DNA of 64,000 nt from Deltaproteobacteria bacterium (GCA_029261855.1 JAJDAN010000011.1:62001-126000), one strand, 5' to 3'. Positions 52,601-59,851 are shown, counted from the stretch's first letter. The notes: generated from the sequence alone by a model not told the origin. Program-made: numbers and translations.

Positions 52601-53239
52601 CAGCAGGATGGTGACGCCGCCCGCCAGAGCCATGTCCGACTCGCCACTGAGCAGGCTCTGGCAGGCCATGTGAGTCGCCACCAGCGAGGTCGAGCAGGCA
52701 GTCTGGACGTTGACGCTCGGGCCCTTGAGGTCGAGCAGGTACGAGACGCGGGTGACCAGGAAGTCCTTGTCGTTGCCCGTGTGCCGCAGCAGGAAGTGCC
52801 CCACGGAGTCCACGAGCTCGCGGTTCGTACAGATGTTGAAGTAGAAGTAGCTGCCCATCCCACAGCCGCCGAACAGGCCGATCTGCCCGTCGAAGTTCTC
52901 CGGCGGATGCGCGGCGTCCTCGAGGGCCTCCCAGCAGCACTCGGTGAAGTGGCGGTGCTGGGGGTCGAGGATGGCGCTCTCCTTCGGCGAGAAACCGAAG
53001 AACTCGCCGTCGAACATCTCCATGCCCGCGAGGGTGCCCGTGGCCGGGACGTAGTCCGGGTGGCGCAGCAGCTCGGGGGACTCGCCCGCTTCGAGCAGCT
53101 CCTCCTCGCTCAGCTGGCGGACGGACTCGACTCCGTCGCGCACGTTCTCGAAGAACTGGCGGGGGGTCTGTGCGCCCGGCACGCGCATCGCCATCCCGAC
53201 GATTGCGATGTCGTTGTCGTGCGAGCTGGAGTCGCTCAT
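46634..53239 (-). CDS. Type I PKS, KS-AT-psiKR-KR-DH-ACP-TE
   Basis: A 2201-residue single-module polyketide synthase. KS: C182 in TACSTS, H318 in HGTGT and H358 in NIGHLD. AT: S631 in GHSMGE and H730 in VAGHSRM, where the selectivity position reads VAGH and is not diagnostic. Residues about 900-1140 form a structural KR half, then a Ser/Gln-rich linker with four SGAQ units. KR has TGGLGGLG (1205-1212) and Y1365/N1369 in DYAGANAF. DH has H1455 and D1629 (HPALLDY); its HxxxGxxxxP motif carries one extra residue. The carrier Ser is S1850 in DLGGHS. The TE has S1999 in GFSGGG and H2161 in GNHDSM. KR preceding DH is unlike the usual DH-ER-KR order. The ATG at 53239 has GGAG just upstream. It is the first gene of the cluster; AurF-like, A and NRPS genes follow. 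Confidence 0.92.
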   Translation of the reverse strand: MSDSSSHDNDIAIVGMAMRVPGAQTPRQFFENVRDGVESVRQLSEEELLEAGESPELLRHPDYVPATGTLAGMEMFDGEFFGFSPKESAILDPQHRHFTECCWEALEDAAHPPENFDGQIGLFGGCGMGSYFYFNICTNRELVDSVGHFLLRHTGNDKDFLVTRVSYLLDLKGPSVNVQTACSTSLVATHMACQSLLSGESDMALAGGVTILLPHNRGYVYKEGEVLSPDGHCHAFDHRAQGTVLTSGVGVVVLRRLEDALEDGDHIYAVVRGSAVNNDGGGKVGYLAPSVDGQAAAMAEAYAVSGVDPATIGYIECHGTGTYMGDPIEVEALTQAFRQHTDATGFCRLASVKSNIGHLDTAAGVAGLIKASLCLENEQIAPTLGYESPNPVIDFAASPFVINDALQPWPRKATPRRAAVNSLGVGGTNAHVVLEEAPAPVATRESDNPHQLLMLSARNAKALDGNAKQLAAWLRDHPETPLADVAYTLDVGRRAFDRRRVLAVASRDEAIEALESGNPRRVFGHAVPEATPSVAFMFSGAGTQYPGMSSELYAKEPVFREHLDRGIALLEQKTGKDFRSLFFPAADDLEAAAAELEITARQLPAIFVLEMALFELWKSWGFEPEVMIGHSMGENAAACVAGVLSYEDTLDLMILRGVLTTRAPAGAMTSVALSPDQLKPLLQGDIDLAIINTPQLCVASGAVDAVEALERTLADRDVDYRRLPVPVAGHSRMFEPILAEFRGFLESVSLHPPKIPFVSNRTGKLITDEQATDPGYWVDHLRHTVFFADGVAALLEKPGRVLIEIGPGQALCSFAKQHPSARQDVNVIPSMRHRDDPISDSAFFLASLGRCWASGLDVDLGRLREGETRKRVPLPTYAWSHQRYFIEPTAPVAAGEDLTNLERLADLRDWGQVPVWESVAVERAAGEPLTWLLFMDQAGVGRRLRKRLAAGGHTVVCVESGDAYLQKDELNYTLAPERGREGYDALVQDLVATGKVPSRIAHLWLVTDRERFRPGSSFFHQNLQDGFYSLFFLAQALGDENVPTPLHIDVVANGMQRVIAGEPLPHPEKATVLGPVQVIPRELPGVTCRSVDVSLPGRPENTLTGLLTSLRSRPETAPVTLDSVAAALEDELLGEPACEVVAYRSVSSGAQSGAQSGAQSGAQSASQSAPLPGVLRYVRRFQPEPLAPVAADATGLREGGTYLITGGLGGLGLTMAERLARDLKAKLVLVGRTPLPERDEWEDWLRSRGGNDAVGRRIRKVQELERAGADVLVVAADVTNYDQMRDVFRTARDHFGEIHGVIHTAGVVKDELMQLKLESDVEDVFGPKVHGTVVLDSLLEEAGVELIVLFSSTSAIAAPAGQIDYAGANAFLDAYAHGREGTSVRAISVNWGIWNDVGMAAESFGGADTGGALASEAAMKAPRHPLFETREKDGHGRTVFGKRYTPEQDWVLNEHRTRSGHALLPGTGYPELARAALAEYGETGAFEIRDLYFLRPLYVPDGETRDVRVMLSASAQGYRFEVRTGCELEGRAAWELNAQASIEFGHVEPPQAIDLAAIDARCQYSRSELDPSGLKSGQENHVRFGPRWRVLQQVLYGKDGMGEALARLELPEAFEDDLDDYGLHPALLDYATGYAMDLIDGYVGADALWVPVSYGRFVVHDALPRRVYSWVRNHAENRADSDFAVFDVTICDESGRVLLEIEEFTIHRLAESIDFGVTSGPTRADVEFEAVLGAGDPRDVSPSELRLRRNYERGIRPDEGSEALARVIAGGRHPQVAVSSLDLHALIRQLDLATDANSDSATRFERPDLDSEYVAPRDEIERTLVGYWEDLLGVDELGVCDSFFDLGGHSLIAVRLFAMIKKAYRAEFPISVLFEAPTIEGCADLIREAIGDDAATASGEAAPASETRRTRYKHLVAMHAGEGGPRTPFFLVAGMFGNVLNLRHLANLVGGDRPFYGLQARGLYGDEPPHETFEEMAEAYVAEMRSVQPEGPYYVGGFSGGGLTAFEIAHQLRAAGEEVGLLLLLDSRLPQTPPLKKIDRAKIQWQRLKSRGPGYAIDWARNRMRWQIEQIQARFETPDDAGHTEDQFHNKAIEAAFLAALPRYQMRKFPGRLVLFRPKLDRAYPLGGDRVVDSAKEWVWHDNGFGQWGEGIDVYEMPGNHDSMVLEPNVRVMARQLSACIAEAEARSRSAAPTAPGDVDD
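49736..49798. repeat. In-frame 12-bp tandem repeats in PKS linker
   Basis: Four exact copies of GGACTGGGCTCC (49748-49795) with a degraded copy on the 5' side. They encode SGAQ units in the linker between the structural and catalytic KR halves on the minus strand. Copy changes would keep frame and alter only linker length. Confidence 0.92.
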
Positions 53240-53741
53240 CTCCGTCCTGAATAGAATTGCGTTTGAAAAGAATCCGAGGGGGCGGGCACCCATCGGGTGG
53301 TCCCCTGAGGTCCTCTTCGAAGCGAAGTCACCATGTCTTAAACGCTTTCTCGGGGTGCGGCGTCGTCCAGGTCGGCAGACCAACGACAGACCAGGACGCG
53401 TCTCGGCCCAAAGACCGAGTATGCTCGATATCTCGCGGGTCTACGACAACTCATACCGGCTCGTGAACCCCCCGGGTGTCACCCTCTCCCGCCCTGCCCC
53501 GAACTCGCGCCAGTGCGGGAACGCAGACCCGATTCAGCGCGACGACAGAGGGAGTCACCAGAGTGGGTCGCCGGGATCGGTCAGAAGGTTGCGGGGACCT
53601 CGCCCCGGTGGCGAGACAGTCTCTCGGCTCAGGGCCGGGCGACTTCTGCCGATGGAAACGAGTCAGACCCCGCGCTCGCGGGACTGCGGAAGGGCAGATG
53701 TGGCCGGCGTGAAAGGCGTGACTGTGAAGGGCGTGACATAG
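53240..53741. other. 502-bp divergent intergenic region upstream of the PKS
   Basis: It should hold the promoter that drives the biosynthetic cluster to the left and that of the methyltransferase to the right. The segment next to the PKS is unusually AT-rich (ATAGAATTGCGTTTGAAAAG, reading plus strand 53249-53268). A CTTCGAAGCGAAG repeat lies near 53312. Just before the methyltransferase start GGCGTGA recurs three times (53705-53736). Open frames here lack recognisable domains, so I call none. Confidence 0.5.
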
Positions 53742-54410
53742 ATGGGCATCCTCCACAGACTGCGCGACCCGGAGAGCGACATCTCGCTCGCGCGGCGGAT
53801 GCGCCAGAAGCGCTTCGCGTTCTTCCGGGGGCTGGTCGATCCGCTCCCCAAGCCGCTCAAGATCCTCGATGTGGGCGGGACCCAGGACTTCTGGGAGAGC
53901 ATGAACTACACGCAGCCCGAGGTGGCGACGATCCACATCGTCAACCTGCAGGCGCCGGCGTCACGCCACTCCAACATCACGACCCTCGACGGCAACGCCT
54001 GCGACATGCCCATGTTCGGCGACGGCGAATTCGACGTCGTCTTCTCGAATTCGGTCATCGAGCACGTCGGAGGCCTGCCCGAGCAGGAAGCGATGGCCCG
54101 GGAGATCCGGCGCATCGGAAAGCGCTACTTCGTCCAGACGCCGAACCTGTGGTTCCCCATCGAGCCGCACTTCATGTTCCCGTACTTCCAGTTCCTGCCG
54201 CTTGCCGGGCGGGCCTGGTTGCTGATGCATCTCGAGCTTTCCTGGGGTGGACGCAGTCCCGACCGGGAATCCGCCCTCGCGACGGCGCGCGGGGTCCAGC
54301 TGCTGGGCGGCTCGCGCTTCCGCGCCATGTTTCCCGGCGCTCGGATCTATCGCGAGCGGGTGCTGGGACTGACGAAGTCGTTCGTCGCCTATTCCGGCTG
54401 GTCGGACTGA
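53742..54410 (+). CDS. SAM-dependent methyltransferase
   Basis: A 222-residue class I methyltransferase. Motif I is KILDVGGTQDF near residue 41, the acidic region is ITTLDGNACDMPMFGDGEFD, and motif IV is VVFSNSVIEHVGG. The C-terminal part with FPIEPHFMFPYFQFLP resembles small Methyltransf_11-like enzymes in polysaccharide clusters. The substrate is unknown. It starts the plus-strand group at the right end but its 3' end overlaps the convergent EExxWGQ gene by 22 bp. Confidence 0.85.
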   Translation: MGILHRLRDPESDISLARRMRQKRFAFFRGLVDPLPKPLKILDVGGTQDFWESMNYTQPEVATIHIVNLQAPASRHSNITTLDGNACDMPMFGDGEFDVVFSNSVIEHVGGLPEQEAMAREIRRIGKRYFVQTPNLWFPIEPHFMFPYFQFLPLAGRAWLLMHLELSWGGRSPDRESALATARGVQLLGGSRFRAMFPGARIYRERVLGLTKSFVAYSGWSD

Positions 54411-55369
54411 GCACTCGGGTCGGGCTGCTCGGACTGAGCCCTCGAGCGACGGTCCGCATGCCAGGTTGTCGCCATCCAGAGGGCGACCGCCACCGCGATC
54501 GTCACCTCGCGAATCTCGGACCCGACGTTGTTCCTCGTGTACATCTCGGCAGCTTCGGGGACGAACGCCGACAGGAAGAGCAACGCCATACAGACGAACG
54601 GTGGGACCGGAATCTCCCACGCCCACATCCAGCGGCGGAACCAGGGCACGCCCAGCAACAGCACCGGCAGCACGCCGCCAAGCCCGAACGCCGCGGCCCG
54701 CAAGGTCCAGTTGGCCCAGCGCGTCCCGGGGATGACACCGGGCGGTGCCAGATTGTGGAGGCTCAGATCGTTCTGGATGTTCGCGTGGCTGAACGACTCG
54801 GGGGTCGCGTAGTCCAGGTAGACCTGGCCCCAATCCGTCTCCTCGCCGGCGATGAGGAAGCAGCCGAGCGCCGCCAGCAGCAACACCCAGCGTCGCAGCC
54901 CGGGCTGCCGGGACGCCCCCGAGCCCGAACGGATGCCTGCGATCGCAAAGCCGAAGCCCGTGAGATACGACACAACGGTCAGGGTCTCGAGCGGACCGTT
55001 CTCGAAGGTCAGGTCGTGGAGCCAGGCCGCGCCGAGTGAGAGCCCCACGGCGACCCCGACCGCCCAGGCACCGGCGACGATCCACGCGATGCGTCCGACA
55101 CGGGGTGGGGGTGCGGGAACCAGGGATTGCAGGGACAGATCCGCGGGCGCCAGTCGCCAACGAGCGACGGCACCGTGCAGGTCTTCGGACAGCGAACGCC
55201 GCAGGGACCAGACGCAGACGGCCACCCCGGCGAAGAAGACCAGGCCCCCGCGCAGGATCGTGATCTGCCCGCGCGTGAGATCACTGTCCCCGCTTGCCGG
55301 ATCGAGAACCCACGCGACGCCGACGAGCGTCGCCGCGACGGCGAGTAGAAGATTCCAGCTCCAGTGCAC
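54389..55369 (-). CDS. Polytopic membrane protein with EExxWGQ/LHNL motif (second copy)
   Basis: A 326-residue protein with about eight hydrophobic segments. It carries GEETDWGQ (175-182) and NIQNDLSLHNL (197-207), matching the gene at 16178-17296. Other shared features are an upstream ENGPLE (EDGLLE in the homologue) and a later acidic pair inside a membrane segment (FVPEAAEM here). The family function is unknown; conserved Glu, Trp, His and Asn in or next to helices suggest an enzyme or ion site. The start is uncertain: the GTG at 55369 is chosen for a GAGGTG 9 bases upstream, while the frame stays open to 55669 across 16-bp repeats that would encode an implausible Arg/Ser-rich stretch. Confidence 0.7.
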   Translation of the reverse strand: MHWSWNLLLAVAATLVGVAWVLDPASGDSDLTRGQITILRGGLVFFAGVAVCVWSLRRSLSEDLHGAVARWRLAPADLSLQSLVPAPPPRVGRIAWIVAGAWAVGVAVGLSLGAAWLHDLTFENGPLETLTVVSYLTGFGFAIAGIRSGSGASRQPGLRRWVLLLAALGCFLIAGEETDWGQVYLDYATPESFSHANIQNDLSLHNLAPPGVIPGTRWANWTLRAAAFGLGGVLPVLLLGVPWFRRWMWAWEIPVPPFVCMALLFLSAFVPEAAEMYTRNNVGSEIREVTIAVAVALWMATTWHADRRSRAQSEQPDPSAQSDQPE

Positions 55370-55485
55370 CTGTGACGACACCTCGCGTAACGTAGCCGCA
55401 ACCCACGGCAAGGACCCACCGACTTCGCTTCGGGCGGAGAGTTCCGCGACTTCGGCGCGAAGGCGGCTGGGCTTGACGGAAGCCC

Positions 55486-55549
55486 GAAAGCTGAGCTGGA
55501 TGAAAGCCGAGCGGGACGAAAGCCGAGCGGGACGAAAGCCGAGCTGGAT
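55486..55549. repeat. Four tandem 16-bp repeats
   Basis: Four units of consensus GAAAGCCGAGCGGGAC, the inner two identical and the outer two sharing CTGGAT ends. They lie in the divergent region between the EExxWGQ gene and the Alg14-like gene, a 323-bp stretch otherwise without visible features. They may be regulatory or slippage-derived. Confidence 0.92.
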
Positions 55550-55692
55550 GGACCGGGCTCGGTAGACGAGCCTGAGAGACACCCGATCCCCGGCCGTGGT
55601 TCGCGCTTCGATCCGCGTGACGTCCGTCCGATATACTCGCGACCGCTCCCGCGTCGCGAGCGCGTCCACCCGCGAGCCCTTCGGAACCCACG

Positions 55693-56184
55693 GTGCGCCC
55701 AGTGAGTGCAGAAAACTCCGCAGCCGCCCCGCACAAGCAGCGGAAGGTCCTCGCCGTCGCGAGCGGCGGGGGCCACTGGGTGCAGCTGCAGCGGCTGATC
55801 CCCGCCTTCGAGGGGCACCGGGTCGTCTACGTGACCATCAACCCGGTCTACGAACGAGACGTGCCCGAAAGCAAGGTCTACATCGTGAACGACGCGACTC
55901 GCTGGGATCGCGTCGGTTCGCTGCTGCTCGCCCTGCGGATCCTCTGGATCCTGGTCCGCGAACGCCCGCAGGTCGTGGTCTCGACGGGCGCGGCACCCGG
56001 CTGCTTCGCGATCATCCTGGGCAGATTGTTCGGGGCCCGCACCATCTGGCTCGACAGCATCGCCAACATCGAGCAGATGTCGATGTCGGGGGTCATGGTG
56101 CGGCGCTACAGCCAGCTCTGGCTGACCCAGTGGCCCCACCTCGCCGCTCCGGACGGGCCCGAGTTCGCGGGGAAGGTGTTTTGA
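55693..56184 (+). CDS. Alg14-like glycosyltransferase subunit (PssD type)
   Basis: A 163-residue membrane-anchoring half of a two-protein GT28-like glycosyltransferase. It has ASGGGHWVQLQRL near residue 23, LWILVRERPQVVVSTGAAPG and WLDSIANIEQMSMSG, as in Alg14/PssD/CpsF. It pairs with the catalytic Alg13-like subunit encoded immediately downstream, whose TTG start overlaps this stop. The GTG at 55693 is used; another GTG three codons later is possible. Role: a sugar-transfer step in exopolysaccharide repeat-unit assembly on a polyprenyl carrier. Confidence 0.9.
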   Translation: MRPVSAENSAAAPHKQRKVLAVASGGGHWVQLQRLIPAFEGHRVVYVTINPVYERDVPESKVYIVNDATRWDRVGSLLLALRILWILVRERPQVVVSTGAAPGCFAIILGRLFGARTIWLDSIANIEQMSMSGVMVRRYSQLWLTQWPHLAAPDGPEFAGKVF

Positions 56185-56696
56185 TCTTCGTCACCGTCGG
56201 CGCCCAGATGCCCTTCGACCGCCTGATCACCTGGGTGGACGACTGGGCGACGGCCCAGCAACGGGACGACGTGACGGCGCAGACCGGCGACAGCACGCTC
56301 ACGCCGCGCAGCCTGTCAGTGGTCCCGTTCATGGACCCTCCGAGCTTCCGTCGGCACATGCAGGAAGCCACGGCAGTGGTCGCGCACGCCGGCATGGGCA
56401 CGATCCTGACGGCACTCGAGTTGGGCAAGCCCATCCTGGTGGTGCCGCGCCTCGGAGACCGCAACGAGACGCGCAACGACCACCAGGTGGCGACCGCCAG
56501 GCGCTTTGCGGCGGACGGTCTGGTGCTGGCGGCCTACGACGAGGCGGAGTTCGCGGCGAGCATGGCGCAGCTCGAGCAGCGCCCGTCCGGCTCGCGCATC
56601 GGATCGCGTGCGTCGGACGGACTGCTGGCGCGCCTGCGTGGCTTCGCGCTGGACGAAGGCTGGCCGCCGCCCCTCTCCGCGGGGACGGACTCGTGA
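56181..56696 (+). CDS. Alg13-like glycosyltransferase subunit (PssE type)
   Basis: A 171-residue catalytic half of the Alg13/Alg14-type transferase, corresponding to the GT28 C-terminal domain: MIFVTVGAQMPFDRLITWV, VVAHAGMGTILTALELGKP, ILVVPRLGDRNETRNDHQ. The start is a TTG at 56181 overlapping the Alg14-like stop by 4 bp, and it ends overlapping the next GT2 start by 4 bp, so the three are coupled. It binds the UDP-sugar donor. Confidence 0.9.
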   Translation: MIFVTVGAQMPFDRLITWVDDWATAQQRDDVTAQTGDSTLTPRSLSVVPFMDPPSFRRHMQEATAVVAHAGMGTILTALELGKPILVVPRLGDRNETRNDHQVATARRFAADGLVLAAYDEAEFAASMAQLEQRPSGSRIGSRASDGLLARLRGFALDEGWPPPLSAGTDS

Positions 56697-57565
56697 TCTC
56701 GATCATCATTCCGGCCCACAACGAGGCCAACGTCATCGGGCGTTGCCTCGAAGCGATGACCGACGGAGCGGAGCCCGGCGAACTCGAGATCCTCGTGGTC
56801 TGCAACGGCTGCAGCGACGACACCGCGGGCGTCGCCCGGGGCTTCGGCCCGATGGTGACGGTGCTCGAGTCGGAGATCCCGTCGAAGAACGCAGCGCTGA
56901 ACCTGGGCCATGCGCAGGCCAGCGCCTGGCCTCGCTTCTACGTGGACGCAGACATCGTGATGCCCATCGACTCGATCCGGAAGGTGGCGGCGGTGCTCCG
57001 CGACGGCGTCCACCACGGCGCCGCACCGCGCATGCGCGTCGATCTCGAGAACCGGGGCTGGCCGATTCGCGCCTACTACGACGTCTGGCTCCGCACGCCC
57101 TACGTCCAGGAGGGAATGCTCGGGTCCGGCGTCTATGCGATCAGCGAAGAGGGGGGCCGGCGCTTCACGACCTTCCCGGACATCATCGCCGACGACGGCT
57201 TCGCGAGACTGCTCTTCGAGCCGCACGAGCGGGTATCGGTGGACGGCGCCTGGTTCCTGATGACGCCACCCGCGACCCTGCGCAGCCTCATCCACATCAA
57301 CGTCCGGCGGCGGGTCGGTCGCTTCGAGATGGCAGAGATGCACCCGGACGAGACCCTGGGCGAAGCGAAGCAGCAACGCGGCGCGCTCTATCGCCTCTTC
57401 CTGAAGCCGAAGCTGTGGCCGGGACTCGCGGTGTATCTGTACGCAAAGATCGCCTGCATGGCGATCTACTTCGTCCGCCAGCGACAGGGACGCCACAAGG
57501 AGTGGAATCGCGACGATACGTCGCGGGACGACGCCAACCGGGTCGGCACCCGATCGGACCCTTGA
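56693..57565 (+). CDS. Family 2 glycosyltransferase
   Basis: A 290-residue GT2 enzyme. It shows ISIIIPAHNEANVIGRCLE, VVCNGCSDDTA, YVDADIVMP (metal-binding DxD) and FPDIIADDGFARLLF, and it ends with a membrane-associated helix near AVYLYAKIACMAIYF. It likely adds a sugar during exopolysaccharide assembly. The GTG at 56693 overlaps the Alg13-like stop; the aldo/keto reductase gene starts 10 bp downstream. Confidence 0.88.
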   Translation: MISIIIPAHNEANVIGRCLEAMTDGAEPGELEILVVCNGCSDDTAGVARGFGPMVTVLESEIPSKNAALNLGHAQASAWPRFYVDADIVMPIDSIRKVAAVLRDGVHHGAAPRMRVDLENRGWPIRAYYDVWLRTPYVQEGMLGSGVYAISEEGGRRFTTFPDIIADDGFARLLFEPHERVSVDGAWFLMTPPATLRSLIHINVRRRVGRFEMAEMHPDETLGEAKQQRGALYRLFLKPKLWPGLAVYLYAKIACMAIYFVRQRQGRHKEWNRDDTSRDDANRVGTRSDP

Positions 57566-57575
57566 GGCACCCGGC

Positions 57576-58637
57576 GTGACCCGCGCCCGGCTGGGACCCA
57601 GCGAGATCGAGATCTCCCGCGTGATCTTCGGTTCGATGGGCCACGGGGACGCCAGCGACAGCGAGCGCATCCGCGTCGTGCATGCGGCGCTCGACGCCGG
57701 CGTCAGCAGCATCGACACGGCTCCCCTGTACGGGTTCGGCGAGGTCGAACGGATCGTCGGTCGCGCCATCCGCGGACGGCGCGGGCGGGTCGAGCTGTTG
57801 TCCAAGGTCGGGCTGCGGTGGGACGACGACCACGGCGCGGTGTTGTTCCACTTCAGCGATGCGGCTGGCACGCGGCGCGCAGTGCGGCGGGACAGCCGCC
57901 CGGCCTCGATCCGCGACGACGTCGAGGCCAGCCTGCGCCGCCTGGGAACCGACTACCTCGATTTGTGCCAGATCCATCATCCGGACGAACAGGTCGACCT
58001 CGCGGACAGCATCGCCACCCTCGAGGAGTTGGTTTGCGAAGGCAAGATCCGCGGCATCGGCGTGTCGAACTTCACGCCCCCGCAGCTCGCGCGCGCCATC
58101 GCTGCGTCCGGCGGGCGGCTGGCGTCCGACCAACTCGAGTACAACCTCCTCAAGCGCGGACCCGAGCGCGACATCTTCCCCCTCGCGAGGGAGCATGGCG
58201 TCGCGCTGCTCGCCTATTCTCCCCTCGACGCCGGATCTCTCGCGGGACGACTGCTCCAGTCGAATGCGATCCAGGACGGCCGGGGCCGGCGCGCTTCGTT
58301 TCGCCCGGCGAACGCACGCGCCATCAACGCCGCACTGCTCGAGGGTCTCGAACCCGTCGCGCGCGCCCACGACGTCAGCCTCGCGCAGGTCAGTCTCGCC
58401 TGGCTGCTGCATCAGCCGGACCTGACCGGCGTGATCGCGGGCGCGCGCTGCCCCGACCAGGTGCGGGACAACGCGCGCGCGGCGGAGATCGTACTGCGCG
58501 AAGACGAGCTGAACGCCATCGGGTCTCGCTTCGCCAGGCTGCGCATCGACCCTGCTGCGGGTTTCCCCTGGCGGGCCCGGGCCCGTCGCCTGCTCGCGCG
58601 GGCGCGTCGCAAGCTCACGCGCGGCCGGCGCAGCTGA
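57576..58637 (+). CDS. Aldo/keto reductase
   Basis: A 353-residue NADPH-dependent TIM-barrel oxidoreductase. The catalytic tetrad is visible: Asp and Tyr in SIDTAPLYGFG, Lys in LLSKVGL, and His in CQIHHPDE. Cofactor-side segments IRGIGVSNFTPPQL, LAYSPLDAGSLAG and VIAGARCPDQVRDN fit the family. A basic C-terminal tail extends it. The GTG at 57576 has TGAGG 8 bases upstream. Among glycosyltransferases it may reduce a keto-sugar intermediate. Confidence 0.9.
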   Translation: MTRARLGPSEIEISRVIFGSMGHGDASDSERIRVVHAALDAGVSSIDTAPLYGFGEVERIVGRAIRGRRGRVELLSKVGLRWDDDHGAVLFHFSDAAGTRRAVRRDSRPASIRDDVEASLRRLGTDYLDLCQIHHPDEQVDLADSIATLEELVCEGKIRGIGVSNFTPPQLARAIAASGGRLASDQLEYNLLKRGPERDIFPLAREHGVALLAYSPLDAGSLAGRLLQSNAIQDGRGRRASFRPANARAINAALLEGLEPVARAHDVSLAQVSLAWLLHQPDLTGVIAGARCPDQVRDNARAAEIVLREDELNAIGSRFARLRIDPAAGFPWRARARRLLARARRKLTRGRRS

Positions 58638-58737
58638 AGCGCATCCTCCTGCGATTCCAACCCCGCTTCAGTGAACGGCTGCAAAGGGCCGATATCATTC
58701 GGTAGTCTTGCGAGCGTACCTGGAGGGGACAGCATCG

Positions 58738-59832
58738 ATGCGAGTTCGTTGGATCCTGCCCGAGGCTTATCTCGCGGGCGGTACCAAGCTGATCGCCATC
58801 TATGCCGAACGGCTGATGAAGCGCGGGCACGATGTCGTCGTCGTTTCGACTCCGCGTCTCAAGCCCACCCCCCGGCAGCGCCTGCGGGCACTGGTTCGCG
58901 AGAAGCGCTGGCTCGAAGGCCCGCAACGCCGGGCCAGCCATTTCGACGAAACCGGTGTCGACCACCGCATCATCGAGTCGACGCGTCCCATCGTCGACAG
59001 CGACGTGCCCGACGGCGACGTCGTCATCGCCACCTGGTGGGAAACGGCGTCGGCAGTCGCGGCGCTGTCTCCGAGCAAGGGGGCCAAGGCCTACCTGATG
59101 ATGGACTACGGCGCGCCAGGCATGGCGCTCGAGGATCTGATCCCCACCTGGCGGCTGCCGCTGCACATCATCACGATCTCGCAGTTCCTGGTCGACCTGA
59201 TCCAGGAGCACGTACCGGACACCCGCGTCGAGCTGATTCCGTGCAGCGTCGACAGCGAGCAGTTCAGCGCGCCGAAGCGGGGCAAGAGCGCGGTGCCGAC
59301 CGTCGGCTTCTTGTACCGGGACGACTGGGTGAAGGGCGCCGACCTGGTCCTCGAGGCGTTCGGGATCGCGCGGAAGCAGATTCCCGATCTCCGCCTGCTG
59401 ACCTTCGGGCCCCGGGACGCGCTCGCGGTGTCACCGCCCGAAGGCATGGAGTATCGGGCCTTCCCGGCGACCGACAGCCTTCGCGACATCTACTCGAGCT
59501 GTGACGCGTGGCTCTTCGCCAGCCGCAGCGAAGGCTTTGGCCTGCCCATCCTCGAAGCCATGGCCTGCCGCACGCCCGTAATCGCGACTCCTGCCGGCGC
59601 CGCGCCCGAGCTCATCGAGAAGCGGGGAGGCGGTGTCCTCATCAAGCACGAAGATCCCAACGACATGGCGCGCGAGATCGTTCGCTTCTGCACGATGGAG
59701 GAGTCTGTGTGGATGCGGTACTCCGACGCCGCCTTCGAGACCACCCGCTCGTACAGCTGGGACGACGCTACCGATCTCCTGGAAGCGGCACTGCAGCGAG
59801 TCGCCGAGGCCCCCCCGCGGCGCGACGGATGA
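58738..59832 (+). CDS. Family 4 glycosyltransferase
   Basis: A 364-residue GT-B enzyme. N-terminal ILPEAYLAGGTKLIAIYAE, a central TISQFLVDLIQEH, and the donor-site EX7E motif in SRSEGFGLPILEAMACRTPV are present, followed by AAPELIEKRGGGVLI. The ATG at 58738 follows GGAGGGG and begins the conserved first strand; an upstream in-frame start adds ten unconserved residues. It is probably a sugar-transfer step of the local polysaccharide pathway, with the flippase gene 19 bp downstream. Confidence 0.9.
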   Translation: MRVRWILPEAYLAGGTKLIAIYAERLMKRGHDVVVVSTPRLKPTPRQRLRALVREKRWLEGPQRRASHFDETGVDHRIIESTRPIVDSDVPDGDVVIATWWETASAVAALSPSKGAKAYLMMDYGAPGMALEDLIPTWRLPLHIITISQFLVDLIQEHVPDTRVELIPCSVDSEQFSAPKRGKSAVPTVGFLYRDDWVKGADLVLEAFGIARKQIPDLRLLTFGPRDALAVSPPEGMEYRAFPATDSLRDIYSSCDAWLFASRSEGFGLPILEAMACRTPVIATPAGAAPELIEKRGGGVLIKHEDPNDMAREIVRFCTMEESVWMRYSDAAFETTRSYSWDDATDLLEAALQRVAEAPPRRDG

Positions 59833-59851
59833 CGGGGAACCCAGTCCGCTC

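Noticed and set aside
53208-53741. Open frame covering the PKS-methyltransferase intergenic region as a gene
   Set aside because: No domain, no ribosome site, antisense overlap with the PKS start, and it spans the region where promoters are needed.
55370-55669. N-terminal extension of the second EExxWGQ protein
   Set aside because: The added residues are encoded by tandem repeats and Arg/Ser-rich sequence unlike a membrane protein start; a GTG with a ribosome site lies just before the first helix.
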